NCBI GenBank assembly: GCA_031761405.1
Contig: JASEVX010000017.1
Coordinates: 9,549,675-9,613,674 of the forward strand
Reading direction: 5' to 3'
DNA: 64,000 bases
Source of the DNA: Serripes groenlandicus
Taxonomy: Eukaryota > Mollusca > Bivalvia > Cardiida > Cardiidae
The notes under the pieces were generated by a model. The model was not told the DNA's origin. It saw only the letters and a program-made list of their open reading frames with translations, and made no database searches. Shown here piece after piece: positions 11,150 to 21,070 of this stretch (positions within the stretch are counted from its first letter, which is position 1; every line of letters begins with the position of its first letter). The position numbers and the translations under genes were made by a program.

Positions 11150-11349
11150 NNNNNNNNNNNNNNNNNNNNNNNNNNNNNNNNNNNNNNNNNNNNNNNNNNN
11201 NNNNNNNNNNNNNNNNNNNNNNNNNNNNNNNNNNNNNNNNNNNNNNNNNNNNNNNNNNNNNNNNNNNNNNNNNNNNNNNNNNNNNNNNNNNNNNNNNNNN
11301 NNNNNNNNNNNNNNNNNNNNNNNNNNNNNNNNNNNNNNNNNNNNNNNNN
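11150..11349. other. Assembly gap (200 N)
   Basis: Exactly 200 unknown bases, a typical fixed-size placeholder. It lies inside a repetitive element, which is the likely reason for the break. Confidence 0.98.
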
Positions 11350-11363
11350 TACCCCTTTTTTTC

Positions 11364-11542
11364 GAACTGTCACTTTATAGCCCGTTCAGTTTGTTATCAT
11401 ACATTATTTGCATAGGTAACACAATTTACAGCAATTGTAAACTTTTATTCTTTCCAACTGTCACTTTACCATTTTTTTTTTTTTGTTATCATACATTATT
11501 TACATAGGTAACACAATTTACAGCTTCTTTAAAAAATTGTTA
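11364..11542. repeat. Two-copy tandem repeat, ~92 bp
   Basis: AACTGTCACTTTA...GTTATCATACATTATTTGCA and TAACACAATTTACAGC recur about 92 bp later with an expanded T-run. Confidence 0.8.
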
Positions 11543-11676
11543 AAGAAAAAGAAACACAGGATATTGTAACCAGCAATTACAATTAGAATAACAGAAAAAT
11601 ACTGCTGCTGCAGAGTTTAAAAGTTGTTTACTTCAGGTGTAAGGTATGCAGATTTACTATCATATCTCTCTCTTCC

Positions 11677-11906
11677 TTAACCCTTTCCCTCATATAGACG
11701 CTTTCTGACGCCTCTGCAGCAGACGGCTTTTTGAAAACATAGTGACAAAAGAAGAAATTGCACAAAACGTGCAATTTCTCCTGTTGCCACAATGTTTTCC
11801 ACTTTTTGTCATAGGGTATCCATTTAATTATGGAGATTTTCCATTTTTTGACAAAATATGTTCAAAGCAGTCTGCTGCAGAATTGTCGTATGAGGGGAAG
11901 GGTTAA
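11677..11906 (+). mobile_element. TTAA MITE, family A, 230 bp
   Basis: Starts TTAACCCTTTCCCTCATATA and ends GGGGAAGGGTTAA. The central hairpin is AAATTGCACAAAACGTGCAA, i.e. the GCAC/GTGC version. A tRNA-like SINE head starts directly after it. Confidence 0.9.
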
Positions 11907-12078
11907 CCGTCTCAGTATTGTAGTGGTAGAGCGTTCGCTTCGAGGGCGGGAAGTCGCGTGTTCGTTTCCCGACCTGGTCGTACCAAAGGCTTCAAAAGTG
12001 GTAATGATGTTTTTCCCTCTGTGTCGCTCTGGTTTTTGGGGTTAGTACTACGACTGAGTCGCATGTATAATGGAGCGA
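11907..12078 (+). mobile_element. tRNA-derived SINE, family S3
   Basis: The head TAGTGGTAGAGCGTTCGCTT (A box) and GTGTTCGTTTCCCG (B box) resemble a tRNA-Gly/Ala-type gene. The rest is a non-tRNA body with GTAATGATGTTTTT and a Tyr-rich short end, cut off where the family B element begins. Confidence 0.7.
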
Positions 12079-12255
12079 CAGAGCTCTAAAATCCTTATTT
12101 GACATTCGAACCCTATGTTGTGGGTACTCAAATGAATCGTCTCAGTGAGACGATTCTTTTGAGTACCCACAGCATAGGATTTGGTTGAGTTATAAGAGAA
12201 ACATTGTAGGGAAAAGACCAGTTTACTCCCTCTTATATAGTCCTCTGGACCAGTG
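12079..12255 (+). mobile_element. Foldback MITE, family B
   Basis: Starts CAGAGCTCTAAAATCCTTAT. The core is a long palindrome from CCCTATGTTGTGGGTACTCA through TCGTCTCAGTGAGACGA to GAGTACCCACAGCATAGG (12110-12178). The right end carries ACTCCCTCTTATATAGTCC. There is no coding content. Confidence 0.75.
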
Positions 12256-12467
12256 ATGACAGTTGTAATGGTCCTACTGATGACCTGCTGTCGTATAAGT
12301 GAAAAATGTTAAAAGCGGCTTAAAGCATCATACATCACGTGCCCGACATGCTCACTGAACTGTAACAACGGGTGTAACGTTTGTTTTACTAAAACCAAAA
12401 TACCTTATTTTGTCGTGGTCTTTTAAACTGACTTCTCTCATAAACACCCATGTAAATTCTGTCCTAC

Positions 12468-12678
12468 TTGTAGACGCATTCTGACGCATCTGCAGCAGAC
12501 GACTTCCGAAAACATTGTGAAAAATTGAGAAATTGCTCAAAACAGCAATTTAACCTTTTGCCACAAGCCTTTTTTTTTTTAGATATTACACTTTCGTTTA
12601 TAGAAATTTGCCATGCTTTTGCACGATTGTTTTCAAAGTCGTCTGCTGCAGATTGTTTGAATGTGGGAAAGGGTTAAA
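12468..12678 (+). mobile_element. TTAA MITE, family A2
   Basis: Carries GACGCATCTGCAGCAGACGA near the left and CAAAGTCGTCTGCTGCAGAT, then GGGAAAGGGTTAA at the right. The left TTAA is lost and the middle is diverged from family A. Confidence 0.7.
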
Positions 12679-12805
12679 ACTGATTTCTAACATACACACC
12701 GCTTTACTTAGCTGTTTTATTGTTATTGAAGCAGACGATCAGTCAACATTTTTCACAAAGTTATCTCCTTTGATGAAGCGCTGCACATGCCCTGAATACT
12801 GTCAC

Positions 12806-13004
12806 GTAACCCTTTCCCTCATATAGACGCTTTCTAAAGCATCTGCTGCAGAAAGCTTTTTGAAACGAGCAATTTCTCCTTTTGACACAATGTTTACCAC
12901 TTTTCGTCATAGGTTATCCATTCAATTATAGAGATTTTCTTTATTTTGACAAAATATGTTCAAAGTCGTCTGCTGCAGAATTGTCGTATGAGGGAAAGGG
13001 TTAA
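12806..13004 (+). mobile_element. TTAA MITE, family A, internally deleted
   Basis: Left end GTAACCCTTTCCCTCATATA (first T of TTAA mutated), right end GAGGGAAAGGGTTAA. About 30 bp around one arm of the central hairpin are missing. Confidence 0.8.
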
Positions 13005-13043
13005 GATGTACGTTTTTTAACCACAGAATATAACTTATTCAAC

Positions 13044-13165
13044 ACAATCCCTCATACAGATGCATCAAATGACGTTTGAAAACATTGTGAAAACAGGAGG
13101 ATCTTTTGCAAAGACGTTTTCAAAGTCGTCTGTTGCAGATTTGGTGTATGTGGGAAAGTGTTAAA
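13044..13165 (+). mobile_element. TTAA MITE family A2, short remnant
   Basis: AATCCCTCATACAGATGCAT at the left, CAAAGTCGTCTGTTGCAGAT and GTGGGAAAGTGTTAAA at the right, with most of the middle deleted. Confidence 0.55.
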
Positions 13166-13167
13166 AT

Positions 13168-14092
13168 GATTCAGCTCAGTACAGTGCTAATCTGCTGACT
13201 CAGTCAATTGAAAATCTTCCGACTCAGTATAGTGTTAATCTGCTCACTCAGTAAAAGGTAAATCTGCTCACTCAGTATAGTGTAAATCTGCTTACTCAGT
13301 ATAGTGTAAATCTGCTCACTCAGTATAGTGTAAATCTGCTTACTCAGTATAGTGTTAATCTGTTCACTAAGTATAGTGTTAATCTGCTTACTCAGTATAG
13401 TGCTAATCTGATGACTCAGTAAAGTGAAAATCTGCTCACTCAGTGAAGTGTAAATCTGCTCACTCAGTATAGTGTAAATCTGCTTACTCAGTATAGTGTA
13501 AATCTGCTCACTCAGTATAGTGTAAATCTGCTTAATCAGTATAATGTTAATCTGTTCACTCAGTATAGTGTAAATCTGCTTACTCAGTATAGTGTTAATC
13601 TGTTTACTCAGTATAGCGTTAATCTGCTTACTCAGTATAGTGTTAATCTGCTCACTCAGTAAAGTGTAAATCTGCTCACTCAGTATAGTGTAAATCTGCT
13701 TACTCAGTATAGTGTTAATCTGTTCACTCAGTATAGTGTAAATCTGCTTACTCGGTATAGTGTTAATCTGTTCACTCAGTATAGTGTTAATCTATTCACT
13801 CAGTATAATGTAAATCTGCTCACTCAGTAAAGTGTAGATCTACTCATTCAGTATAGTGTTAATCTGCTCACTCAGTGTATTGTAAATCTGCTAACTCAGT
13901 ATAGTGTTAATCTGCTCACTCAGTATAGTGTAAATCTGCTCACTCAGTATAGTGTAAATATGTTCACTCAGTGAAGTGTAAATCTGCTTACTCAGTTTAG
14001 TGTTAATATGTTCACTCAGTTTAGTGTAAATATGTTCATTCAGTGAAGTGTATTTCCGTTCACTCAGTAAAGTGTAAACCTGCTGACTCATT
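13168..14092. repeat. 24-bp minisatellite, ~38 units
   Basis: Unit close to CTCACTCAGTATAGTGTAAA plus TCTG, with alternating CTCACT/CTTACT starts and TATAGTGTAA/TATAGTGTTA ends. Because 24 is a multiple of 3, an 82-codon frame (13891-14139, minus) runs through the end of the array with an 8-residue repeat. Stops break the rest, so I do not call it coding. Confidence 0.9.
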
Positions 14093-14284
14093 TGTGACAT
14101 CAAAGTAACTGTGAAAAATTGTATTTGTCTTCCACTCATTGGCTAAATATATTATGTGGGAAAGTAGACAGTATGGCCTTGAAGGAATGTTGTGTGTAGT
14201 ACAGGTGCGATAAAGTAAGGGAACACACATTTGATGAACTGGCCGTGATATAACCGAAATTCCTTTGAAAAGATCGTTTAACCC
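14093..14284 (+). mobile_element. SINE S1, 5' truncated
   Basis: Contains GTCTTCCACTCATTGGCTAA, GAATGTTGTGTGTAGTACAG and the tail GCCGTGATATAACCGAAAT...GTTTAACCC. The tRNA-like head is absent. Confidence 0.65.
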
Positions 14285-14286
14285 AG

Positions 14287-14412
14287 AGCTCTAGATAAGG
14301 GGCGCTTTGCATGTTCTAAAATCCTTGAGACGATTCTTTTGAGTACCCACACCATAGGGTTTGGTTTAATAATAAGGGAGAAATTGTGGGGAAAAGAGCT
14401 GAATACCCCTCC
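14287..14412 (+). mobile_element. Family B MITE lacking one palindrome arm
   Basis: Starts AGAGCTCTAGATAAGGGGCG, but jumps from TAAAATCC directly to TTGAGACGATTCTTTTGAGT. The left arm of the central palindrome is gone while the right arm and end (GAGCTGAATACCCCTCCTTA) remain. Confidence 0.75.
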
Positions 14413-14862
14413 TTATTTGTTAATCAACAAACACACCCTAACCAATCGTGACAAGAGAAAAGGAAACACCAATATCATCTAACACACAGCATTAAAATGC
14501 TCAACAAGAAACTCCTGGGAAATGGATTCTGTCCAGTCTGTATTAGGTCTAAACTAATAATAACGGTGTGTGAAAACTGTAATATATGGCAGTCTGGTAA
14601 ATTTCCTATCGCTTGGTTTGAAGTTTTTGTTTAACTGATGTTATAATCAGACACAGACCCTAGTAATTATCTTGCTACCGACTTCAATAGATCTGTTTGT
14701 ACAACATTGGAAGGAAAGATAAATGACCGACCTAAATAACTCTCGGAATTTAACAATTTATACCGAAAGACACAGTTCTAGATATACCATCGTGAACCCT
14801 AAAGGCAGCTGTATTCTGGATTGATCTGACTTTTGATAACAAGTGCAATACATTGATTCAGT
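14413..14862. other. No gene recognised
   Basis: No supported coding or repeat feature. Confidence 0.45.
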
Positions 14863-14965
14863 AGAAGGCTTGAGCGCCGGTCTATCGTACCAGATATCCT
14901 GGGTTCGAATCCCTTGATGAGAAGATTCCCATACAAACGGTGTGAATACTGGTTTAGCTTCCAGG
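14863..14965 (+). mobile_element. tRNA-like SINE head
   Basis: TAGAAGGCTTGAGCGCCGGT followed by a clear B box in CTGGGTTCGAATCCC. The tail is not recognised. Confidence 0.5.
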
Positions 14966-15072
14966 AGGCAGACATCGATTGTGATTAATATGAGCCGAAA
15001 GCTTGTTTCGCAATCGATCTAGAAATAAATCAGTTTAATCTTAACTACTGAAATTCTTTACAAACTTTTTAT

Positions 15073-15205
15073 GAAACGAAAATACAGCCGGATGAAAGTC
15101 AAAACAAATCTGATAAGTCTGCATCACTGTTTGTGAAACGAAATACACTTATCCTCCTACAGTCGGCTGAAAGTCACGTCTGATAAGTCTGCACCAGTCT
15201 TTCGA
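15073..15205. repeat. Diverged two-copy repeat
   Basis: GAAACGAAAATACA...CTGATAAGTCTGCATCAC and GAAACGAAATACAC...CTGATAAGTCTGCACCAG are successive related units of 55-65 bp. Confidence 0.6.
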
Positions 15206-15453
15206 GACCAGATTCTAAACTTTTTGATGTTCTCTGAAGAGTAGAAAGGAATTGATTTCAAATATGTAAATGAAGACCAGACACTTTATCATCCCTTCAA
15301 ATTCCACATGTTCTCGACAGAACCTTTATCATCAGACGATTGAGAATGAATGATAATCTTTTTTATTTACAAGAGGGCCTTTCATCCCTTTCAGATAGTA
15401 AGAACTAAGTTGTGTAAGCGGGGTATCGGGAATCTAAAGGGAAGAAAACCTTT

Positions 15454-15714
15454 GAGTCGTTCCCCGAGAAAACCAACAATGTGGACTCTGCGTAAAGTAT
15501 CGACCCGGATCAGCATAAGCATGCCGCGCAGGCTAACCCGGACAGACACTTTTCGCTTCCTCTGGGTTTGCTGTTTCGGGAATCATTACTCTTTACCTCT
15601 ATCCCCTTGAGACGGAATGTGTCGGCTCGGGTTAGCTAGCGCGGACTGCGCAGACTGAACTGGGTCGATACATTACGCAGAGACCATAATGTTGGTTTTC
15701 TCGTGGAACGGCTC
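15454..15714 (+). mobile_element. Family C element, long inverted ends
   Basis: About 261 bp. The left end GAGTCGTTCCCCGAGAAAAC mirrors the right end GTTTTCTCGTGGAACGGCTC. The inverted similarity extends about 65 bp inward through GACTCTGCGTAAAGTATCGA and the GATCAGCCT words. The middle has CTGTTTCGGGAATCATTACT and CCCTTGAGACGGAATGTGTC. A non-coding, MITE-like element. Confidence 0.8.
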
Positions 15715-15893
15715 ATTTGAACGCGCTAAATCGGCTTTATCTTTCACAGGAAGGAAATGACCATAACGTGTTTTTGATTGAATTTAAACCTTGCACTTTT
15801 AATCAAGCACCATCTCCTTGGCATACCCAATGCCTTCATGATATGTTCAATATGTTACTGTCTACGCGATAACTTCTTTGTGAATGGTACCCA

Positions 15894-15994
15894 GTTAACC
15901 CTTTCCCATGTAGAGACGCTTTTGAGATACTTGTTGCAGACGACTTTTGAATACAACAAGAACACCGCCTGCGGGCGCCTGACGCTCATCTGCT
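15894..15994. mobile_element. Composite remnant: family A head joined to a HINE end
   Basis: 15894-15950 reads TTAACCCTTTCCCATGTAGA...CAGACGACTTTTGAA (family A left end). It is then joined to AACAAGAACACCGCCTGCGG...ACGCTCATCTGC, the reverse complement of the HINE 3' end seen at 19412-19446. Confidence 0.6.
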
Positions 15995-16021
15995 GTGTAT
16001 TCAGGCGAGAAATTTAACAAA

Positions 16022-16220
16022 AGGATTGATTGATTGATTGATGTTCAACACCGTTTTCAAAAAGAAAGTGTTATCACGGCGGCCAGTTCACCTACTCCTG
16101 TGATTCCTGCATTACCCACACCAGTAATCTACACAACATACTTCCCAAGCAACTGGCTGCTTTTCCACATTGGTTAAAGACGAATGACGCTTGACACAGT
16201 GACTTGCTGACACAAGGAGA
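16022..16220 (-). mobile_element. SINE S1, minus strand
   Basis: Starts with the tail (GATTGATTGATTGATG), then TATCACGGCGGCCAGTTCAC, ACACAACATACTTCCCAAGC and GGCTGCTTTTCCACAT. Head missing. It lies head-to-head with the S1 copy at 16224. Confidence 0.8.
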
Positions 16221-16223
16221 AGC

Positions 16224-16530
16224 CGAGCCCCAGTAACTCAGTCGGTAGCGACGCGAGCTGTCAATCTAGGGGTTGTGAGTGCGAACCCAAGGTCGGCCAA
16301 CATTCTTTCCGACCTTCGACAAAAGTCACTGTGACAAGCATCGTTCGTCTTCCGCCAATGGGCTTACAGTCTATGTGGAAAAGCAGCCATTTACTTGGAA
16401 AGAATGTTGTGTGAAGTACTGGTGTGAGAAAGCCAGGAAACACATGACTAGGTGAACAGGCCGCTGTGATATGACTAAACAATTATTGAAAACGACGTTA
16501 AGCCCCAATCAACCAACCAAACCAACCAAC
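16224..16530 (+). mobile_element. SINE S1, near full length
   Basis: The head GTAACTCAGTCGGTAGCGAC (A box) and GTTGTGAGTGCGAACCC (B box) are followed by the usual body and the tail GTGATATGACTAAACAAT...CCCCAATCAACCAACC. Confidence 0.85.
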
Positions 16531-16572
16531 ACAAGGTGAAACAATGAAACTTAGTTATTGCGATTATTTGCT

Positions 16573-16781
16573 TTAACCCTTTCCCTCATTACATACGACA
16601 ATTCTACAGCAGACGACTTTGAACGTATTTTGTCAAAACATAGGTTATCAATTCAGTGGAAAACATTGTGGCAAAAGGAGAAATTGCACGTTTTGTGCAA
16701 TTTCTTCTTTTGTCACTATGTTTTCAAAAAGCCTTCTGCTGCAGAGGCGTCAGAAAGCGTCTATATGAGGGAAAGGGTTAA
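16573..16781 (-). mobile_element. TTAA MITE, family A
   Basis: Reverse orientation, 209 bp including both TTAA. The central hairpin is of the GCAC/GTGC type (AATTGCACGTTTTGTGCAAT). About 20 bp near ATAGGTTATC are deleted relative to the 230-bp form. Confidence 0.85.
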
Positions 16782-17106
16782 ATGGGAAATGGTTAACGGT
16801 TCTATACTTTGAAGTTATCCTGTATTCCCTGAGGATATATTTGAGACCGTCCATGCAAAAAAGGTACAGGTTGACATTTGTGAATTGTGTAGATTCAGAT
16901 TAACCTGTTCATCTGTTCAGTTTTATTTTGCTAAATCTAGATCTACATCAGACCGTGCGGATATGTAGGCTGCTCTACATCTCCACTATTCGCAAAAAAC
17001 CTGCTTGAACATTGTTTGCATGGACAGGCTCATTTATAACCTTCTTCTCCGTGATACATTATATTCGTCTAGATTTGCACTTGAATAACGGAGATACGAT
17101 GACGGT
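16782..17106. other. No gene recognised
   Basis: No supported feature. Confidence 0.45.
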
Positions 17107-17298
17107 GACGCGGAGGTCCAGATAAGGAGGAGTAGACAGCTCTTTTACCCACAATATCTCGCTTATTATCCATCCAAACCCTATGTTGTGAGTACTCAAA
17201 AGAATCGTCTCAATGAGACGATTATTTTGAGAAACGACAACATAGGGTTAGAGGTTAAAATACGGATTTAAGAACGCGCAAAATACACTTATCTAGAG
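17107..17298 (-). mobile_element. Foldback MITE, family B
   Basis: Reverse copy: GGTCCAGATAAGGAGGAG at the left, central palindrome CCCTATGTTGTGAGTACTCA / TCGTCTCAATGAGACGAT, and CACTTATCTAGAGCTCTG at the right end. Confidence 0.75.
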
Positions 17299-17522
17299 CT
17301 CTGTACACCGCAACTGTAATAGGCACTTCGTTTTATGTAATATGCGGGAATTCATCTGTCTTTGCTCAATGAGACGATTATTTTGAGTAACGACAACATA
17401 GGGTTAGAGGTTAAAATACGGATTTGAGAACGCGCAAAATACACTTATCTAGAGCTCTGTACACCGCAACTGTAATAGGCACTTCGTTTTATGTAATATG
17501 CGGGAATTCATCTGTCTTTGCT
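17209..17522. repeat. Recent 156-bp tandem duplication inside family B
   Basis: The segment from CTCAATGAGACG (17209-17364) is repeated at 17365-17522 with only a few differences (GAGAAACG versus GAGTAACG; TTTAAG versus TTTGAG). It copies half of the family B element plus about 65 bp of flank ending CATCTGTCTTTGCT. Confidence 0.9.
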
Positions 17523-17613
17523 TAATATGTCAAAATGATCATATCGAATTTATGACGAAGTTAAATATCTCATGTCATAAAACGCGTTTATCTCGTTACG
17601 GAATTATTGTTGT

Positions 17614-17843
17614 TTAACCCTTTCCCTCATACGACAATTCTACAGCAGACGGCTTTGAACATATTTTGCCAAAACATAGAAAATCTCTATAATTGAATGG
17701 ATAACCTATGACTCAAAGTGGAAAACATTGTGGCAAAAGGAGAAATTGCTCGTTCTGAGCAATTTCTTCTTTTGTCACTATGTTTTCAAAAATCCGTCTG
17801 CTGCAGAGGCGTCAGAAAGCGTCTATATTAAGGAAAGGGTTAA
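17614..17843 (-). mobile_element. TTAA MITE, family A, 230 bp
   Basis: Reverse orientation, both TTAA present. The central hairpin is of the GCTC/GAGC type (AATTGCTCGTTCTGAGCAAT). One end is slightly mutated (TATATTAAGGAAAGGG). Confidence 0.9.
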
Positions 17844-18072
17844 ACCACACGAAGATTGCATCTTCTGACATAATCATACAGCCTGTGTGGTACTATTCTG
17901 ACGTAACCATCCCCTACCATAACATTATGGGGTCAGATATACGCCAATAAGGGCGGCGCCATTTGGATTATAGTGCAGCAAGCTGAAATGACACAACATT
18001 TTTGTGGACAAACCGGTTTTAATTTGCCGAAAGCAGTTTGCTTCATTTGTTAAGTAACTATTTCAAACAATT

Positions 18073-18335
18073 GAGCCGTCCCATGAGAAACCCAACATTC
18101 TTGACATTGCGTAAAATATCGACCCGAATCAGCCTAAGCATGCAGCGCAGGCTAAACTGGACTAAAATGTTCGCCTCCTGTGGATATTCTGTTTCAGGAA
18201 TCATCACTCTATACCTCGAACCCCCTGAGACGGAATGTGTCGGCCCGGTTTAGCCCACGCGGATTGCGCAGGCTGATCTGGGTCGATACATTACGCAGAG
18301 TCCATAATGTTGTTGGTATTCTCGTGGCACGGCTC
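18073..18335 (+). mobile_element. Family C element
   Basis: Left end GAGCCGTCCCATGAGAAACC, right end TTCTCGTGGCACGGCTC. Internal words GCATGCAGCGCAGGCTAA, CTGTTTCAGGAATCATCACT and GCGCAGGCTGATCTGGGTCG. The ends are diverged by several substitutions. Confidence 0.8.
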
Positions 18336-18414
18336 ATATCAAGTTGTATTGGTCCGCTATAGATAGAGTATACGGAAATCGTGTGTATACTTACTAATTT
18401 ACTCTCTCTATGCG

Positions 18415-18431
18415 ATATATATATATATATG
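18415..18431. repeat. (AT)n microsatellite
   Basis: Short uninterrupted AT run preceding GGGGAGG. Confidence 0.8.
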
Positions 18432-18469
18432 GGGAGGTGATCAACAGTGTTCATGCAATACTTACTAGT

Positions 18470-18586
18470 GTACTACAGTAGCGCCGAGTACAAGACTATT
18501 GTAATATATAAACTAGTAAGTTGACACTATCAGTTTACTTACTAGTGTACTACAGTAGCGCCGAGTACACGACTATTGTAATATAA
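18470..18586. repeat. Two-copy tandem repeat, ~67 bp
   Basis: CTTACTAGTGTACTACAGTA and GCGCCGAGTACAAGACTATT recur 67 bp later with a single visible change in that core. Confidence 0.85.
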
Positions 18587-18940
18587 TTCGAGATTAATAT
18601 CACTGTTTACACACAGCTAACAAGTTTGATACAGTTATGATGGAACCTATCATCAAAGTTTAACATTATTAAGTATTTTTTCTTTAAACGATCTCCATAC
18701 TTGTATCTACGTTGCCATTTTAAGTTTCATAACGATAAGTTGATAATTGTAGCATTTTAGACATACGTGCAGCTCTTCTTTTATAATTAACGACTACAAC
18801 ACACTTGGATATTTTCACATGCTCTTTTAATCTCATAAACTGATGAGGGTGTTCATATTTGGTCAAAGGTGTGCCCCTTTTTAAGTCAAAATGTGTTGTC
18901 ATTTTATTGATAAAATCCACTTTTTCTTAGTAACCCTTCA
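18587..18940. other. No gene recognised
   Basis: No supported feature. Confidence 0.45.
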
Positions 18941-19446
18941 AGGTTGAGATTTGAAACTTAAAATAGTTGTCTTGTATCATAGAAGGAAGCAACAGTAGGT
19001 GCAAGTTCCATAACTTTTTACTTTATTTCAAACCTTTTTTAAGTTAGTATTTTTGTTAAGTTTTGGGTTAAGGTCACTTACATGCATCTATCTCTTTGAA
19101 ACTTGAAATACTTGTGCACTATTAAATGTACAATGGAACTAGTGAAGAGTTTTACAAATTATATAACCCTGTCATGTATTTTGAATGGATTATTGACCTT
19201 CTTAACTTAAATAATTTTTCACTAATTAATACAATATTTTTGAATTAGTTAATGGTTAATGTAACCAAATTTTATTTGTAGTAAGTATCTAAAAATATCT
19301 TTAGTGTGTTTTGGGGATTTTTTGGGTCAAGGTCAAGGGATTTTTACTATTTATTTATAGAAGTTGTTCAATGTTTTCATCTTGTAAATGTCTCGCTTGG
19401 ATACAAAGCAGACGAGCGTCAGGCACCCGCAGGCGGTGCTCTTGTT
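18941..19446 (+). mobile_element. HINE-like element, 3' part
   Basis: Internal text (GTTAAGGTCACTTACATGCA, TTTGAAACTTGAAATACTTG) is related to 10530-10590. The 3' end has the hairpin GCACC...GGTGC (19423-19439) followed by TCTTGTT. No clear 5' end. Confidence 0.55.
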
Positions 19447-19696
19447 ATATTTAACATTCTGATAATTCTTCAATCTGAAATTGTATATGCCTCTTTAATG
19501 AACGGAACATAGGAAAGATCATGAACCCATTAGTTGAATGGAACAGACGTGTATATATAGTAAGTCATCTATCTGCATCAAATGAAGTGATAGGAACTAA
19601 TGGCGGATAAAGTGGTATGTACCAAATGACATTTATTGATATCAAATGTCATTTACGTCTCCTTACCGTTCTTCACTCTTCTTTTCATCTTTAGGG

Positions 19697-19857
19697 CTAG
19701 GTCTATGTGGAAAAGCAGCCAGTTGCTTGGGAAGATTGTTGTTTGGAGTACTGGTGTGCGAAAACCAGGAAACGTATGAGTAGGTGAACTGGCCGCCGTG
19801 ATATGACTGAGAAATTGTTAAAATCGGCGTTAAACCCCAATCAATCAATCAATCAAT
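19697..19857 (+). mobile_element. SINE S1, 5' truncated
   Basis: Begins inside the body (GTCTATGTGGAAAAGCAGCC) and runs through GGCCGCCGTGATATGACTGA to GTTAAACCCC and four CAAT units. Confidence 0.85.
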
Positions 19858-19913
19858 TTTTTCATCTTTCAAGAATATCATTAGTTCTGTCTTTCTCTTT
19901 CTTTTTTTATTGT

Positions 19914-20126
19914 TTAACTCTTTCAGCGCCACAGGCAATATTGAGGTTTTTGCAAACAATACTGATTCAGGTGAGTCAGCTCGTAACGAGCTGTCTCACC
20001 TGAAATCAGTATTGTTTGCCTTTTAGTTATCAAAATAGTCCAAATTTGTATTACAAGAGAAATGGAGACGCCCAATTTTGAATATGGAACAGTCCACTTT
20101 AAACAATTCGGCGCTGAAAGAGTTAA
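19914..20126 (+). mobile_element. TTAA MITE, family D
   Basis: Starts TTAACTCTTTCAGCGCCACA and ends CGGCGCTGAAAGAGTTAA, 213 bp. The central palindrome is CAGGTGAGTCAGCTCG / CGAGCTGTCTCACCTG. Flanked by TTAA, as in piggyBac-type elements. Confidence 0.85.
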
Positions 20127-20284
20127 TAATTATTCCTTTACCCATTTACATTTCTTTCTACATTCGTGTGAGAATTTCTCCTGAAAAAATGCTAAGACAA
20201 TATTTCATATTATTATTTTATTTATGCAATTTGTGGCAACGGCTTGAGCAATTGGTTGTACGTGAGGGGAAGAGTTAACGAAGC

Positions 20285-20560
20285 AACATAAATCTCATCA
20301 AGTTAATTGCCAATTAAGATGCAATTAACTTTAATTACCTGATCGTATCGTTAAATCTCGATATATGTAATCATTTAGCCATTTTACATTCAAACCAACC
20401 TACGGAATTTGTTGACTAGCAAATATCCATATCATGTGTTGCCTTGACACAAACTGATCAGGCTCTACATTGTTTGCAGTCTATTCGAATACGCTTCTTG
20501 CAATCTTCTGTCTAACGCTTATGACAAAGAAACAAATTATTCACGTATTCCATTCGATTT
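20285..20560. repeat. Diverged duplication, copy 1 (partner 24620-24880)
   Basis: Shares CATAAATCTCATCAA, TTGCCAATTAAGAT, CTGATCGTATCGTTA and later CAGTCTATTC with the partner, in the same order and with similar spacing. An old duplication or an unrecognised element. Both are preceded by a GAGGGGAA word that may be a family A end. Confidence 0.65.
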
Positions 20561-20613
20561 AAATCACCTGAAATTTCAAAATGACCGAGGGTCGGGTTTC
20601 ATGCAATTTGGTG

Positions 20614-20664
20614 CATATCAATTTGGTGCATATCACCTCAATTTGGTGCATATCACATCAATTT
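20614..20664. repeat. Short tandem repeat
   Basis: CAATTTGGTGCATATCA occurs three times in succession with variable spacers. Confidence 0.8.
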
Positions 20665-21070
20665 AGCTGTTGGAAAATTGCAAAAAAACATGTATACAGA
20701 ATGTTTACATTCCCTCATACTTGTTGTAAATGAAGTTTGAGTCTCTGCTGTAACTTGTAGGAAATGAAGACGGATAAGATACTATACTGACGAGAAAAAG
20801 AAACGCATCATCGAAAATAATTTCGTCACCAAGTTTAAATTTGGGGGGAAACGTCAGAAATTGTACATGTAATTTGACCGACAAATCCAATCAACCGAAA
20901 CTCGTACGATTTTGTTCAGGCCATTGTTAAATTAACGTACCTTCTCACGATTTACTCGTACAATCCGTTCGTGTCAACCATGTGGTTGTATCGAGTGAAT
21001 TGTTCACAGGTATATAATTATGTTAGTCGACATACACTCATATTTTCTGACAATTGTCTAGTTTCTGAAA
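20665..21070. other. 5' flank of Tc1-like pseudogene, no clear TIR
   Basis: No inverted-repeat terminus could be matched with sequence downstream of the pseudogene, so the transposon boundaries are unknown. Confidence 0.4.

Noticed and set aside
11074..11415. 113-codon frame across the gap
   Set aside because: It consists mostly of unknown bases from the 200-N gap.
13168..14092. CRISPR-like array of short regular repeats
   Set aside because: 24-bp units are directly adjacent with no unique spacers, and the genome is eukaryotic in character. It is a minisatellite.
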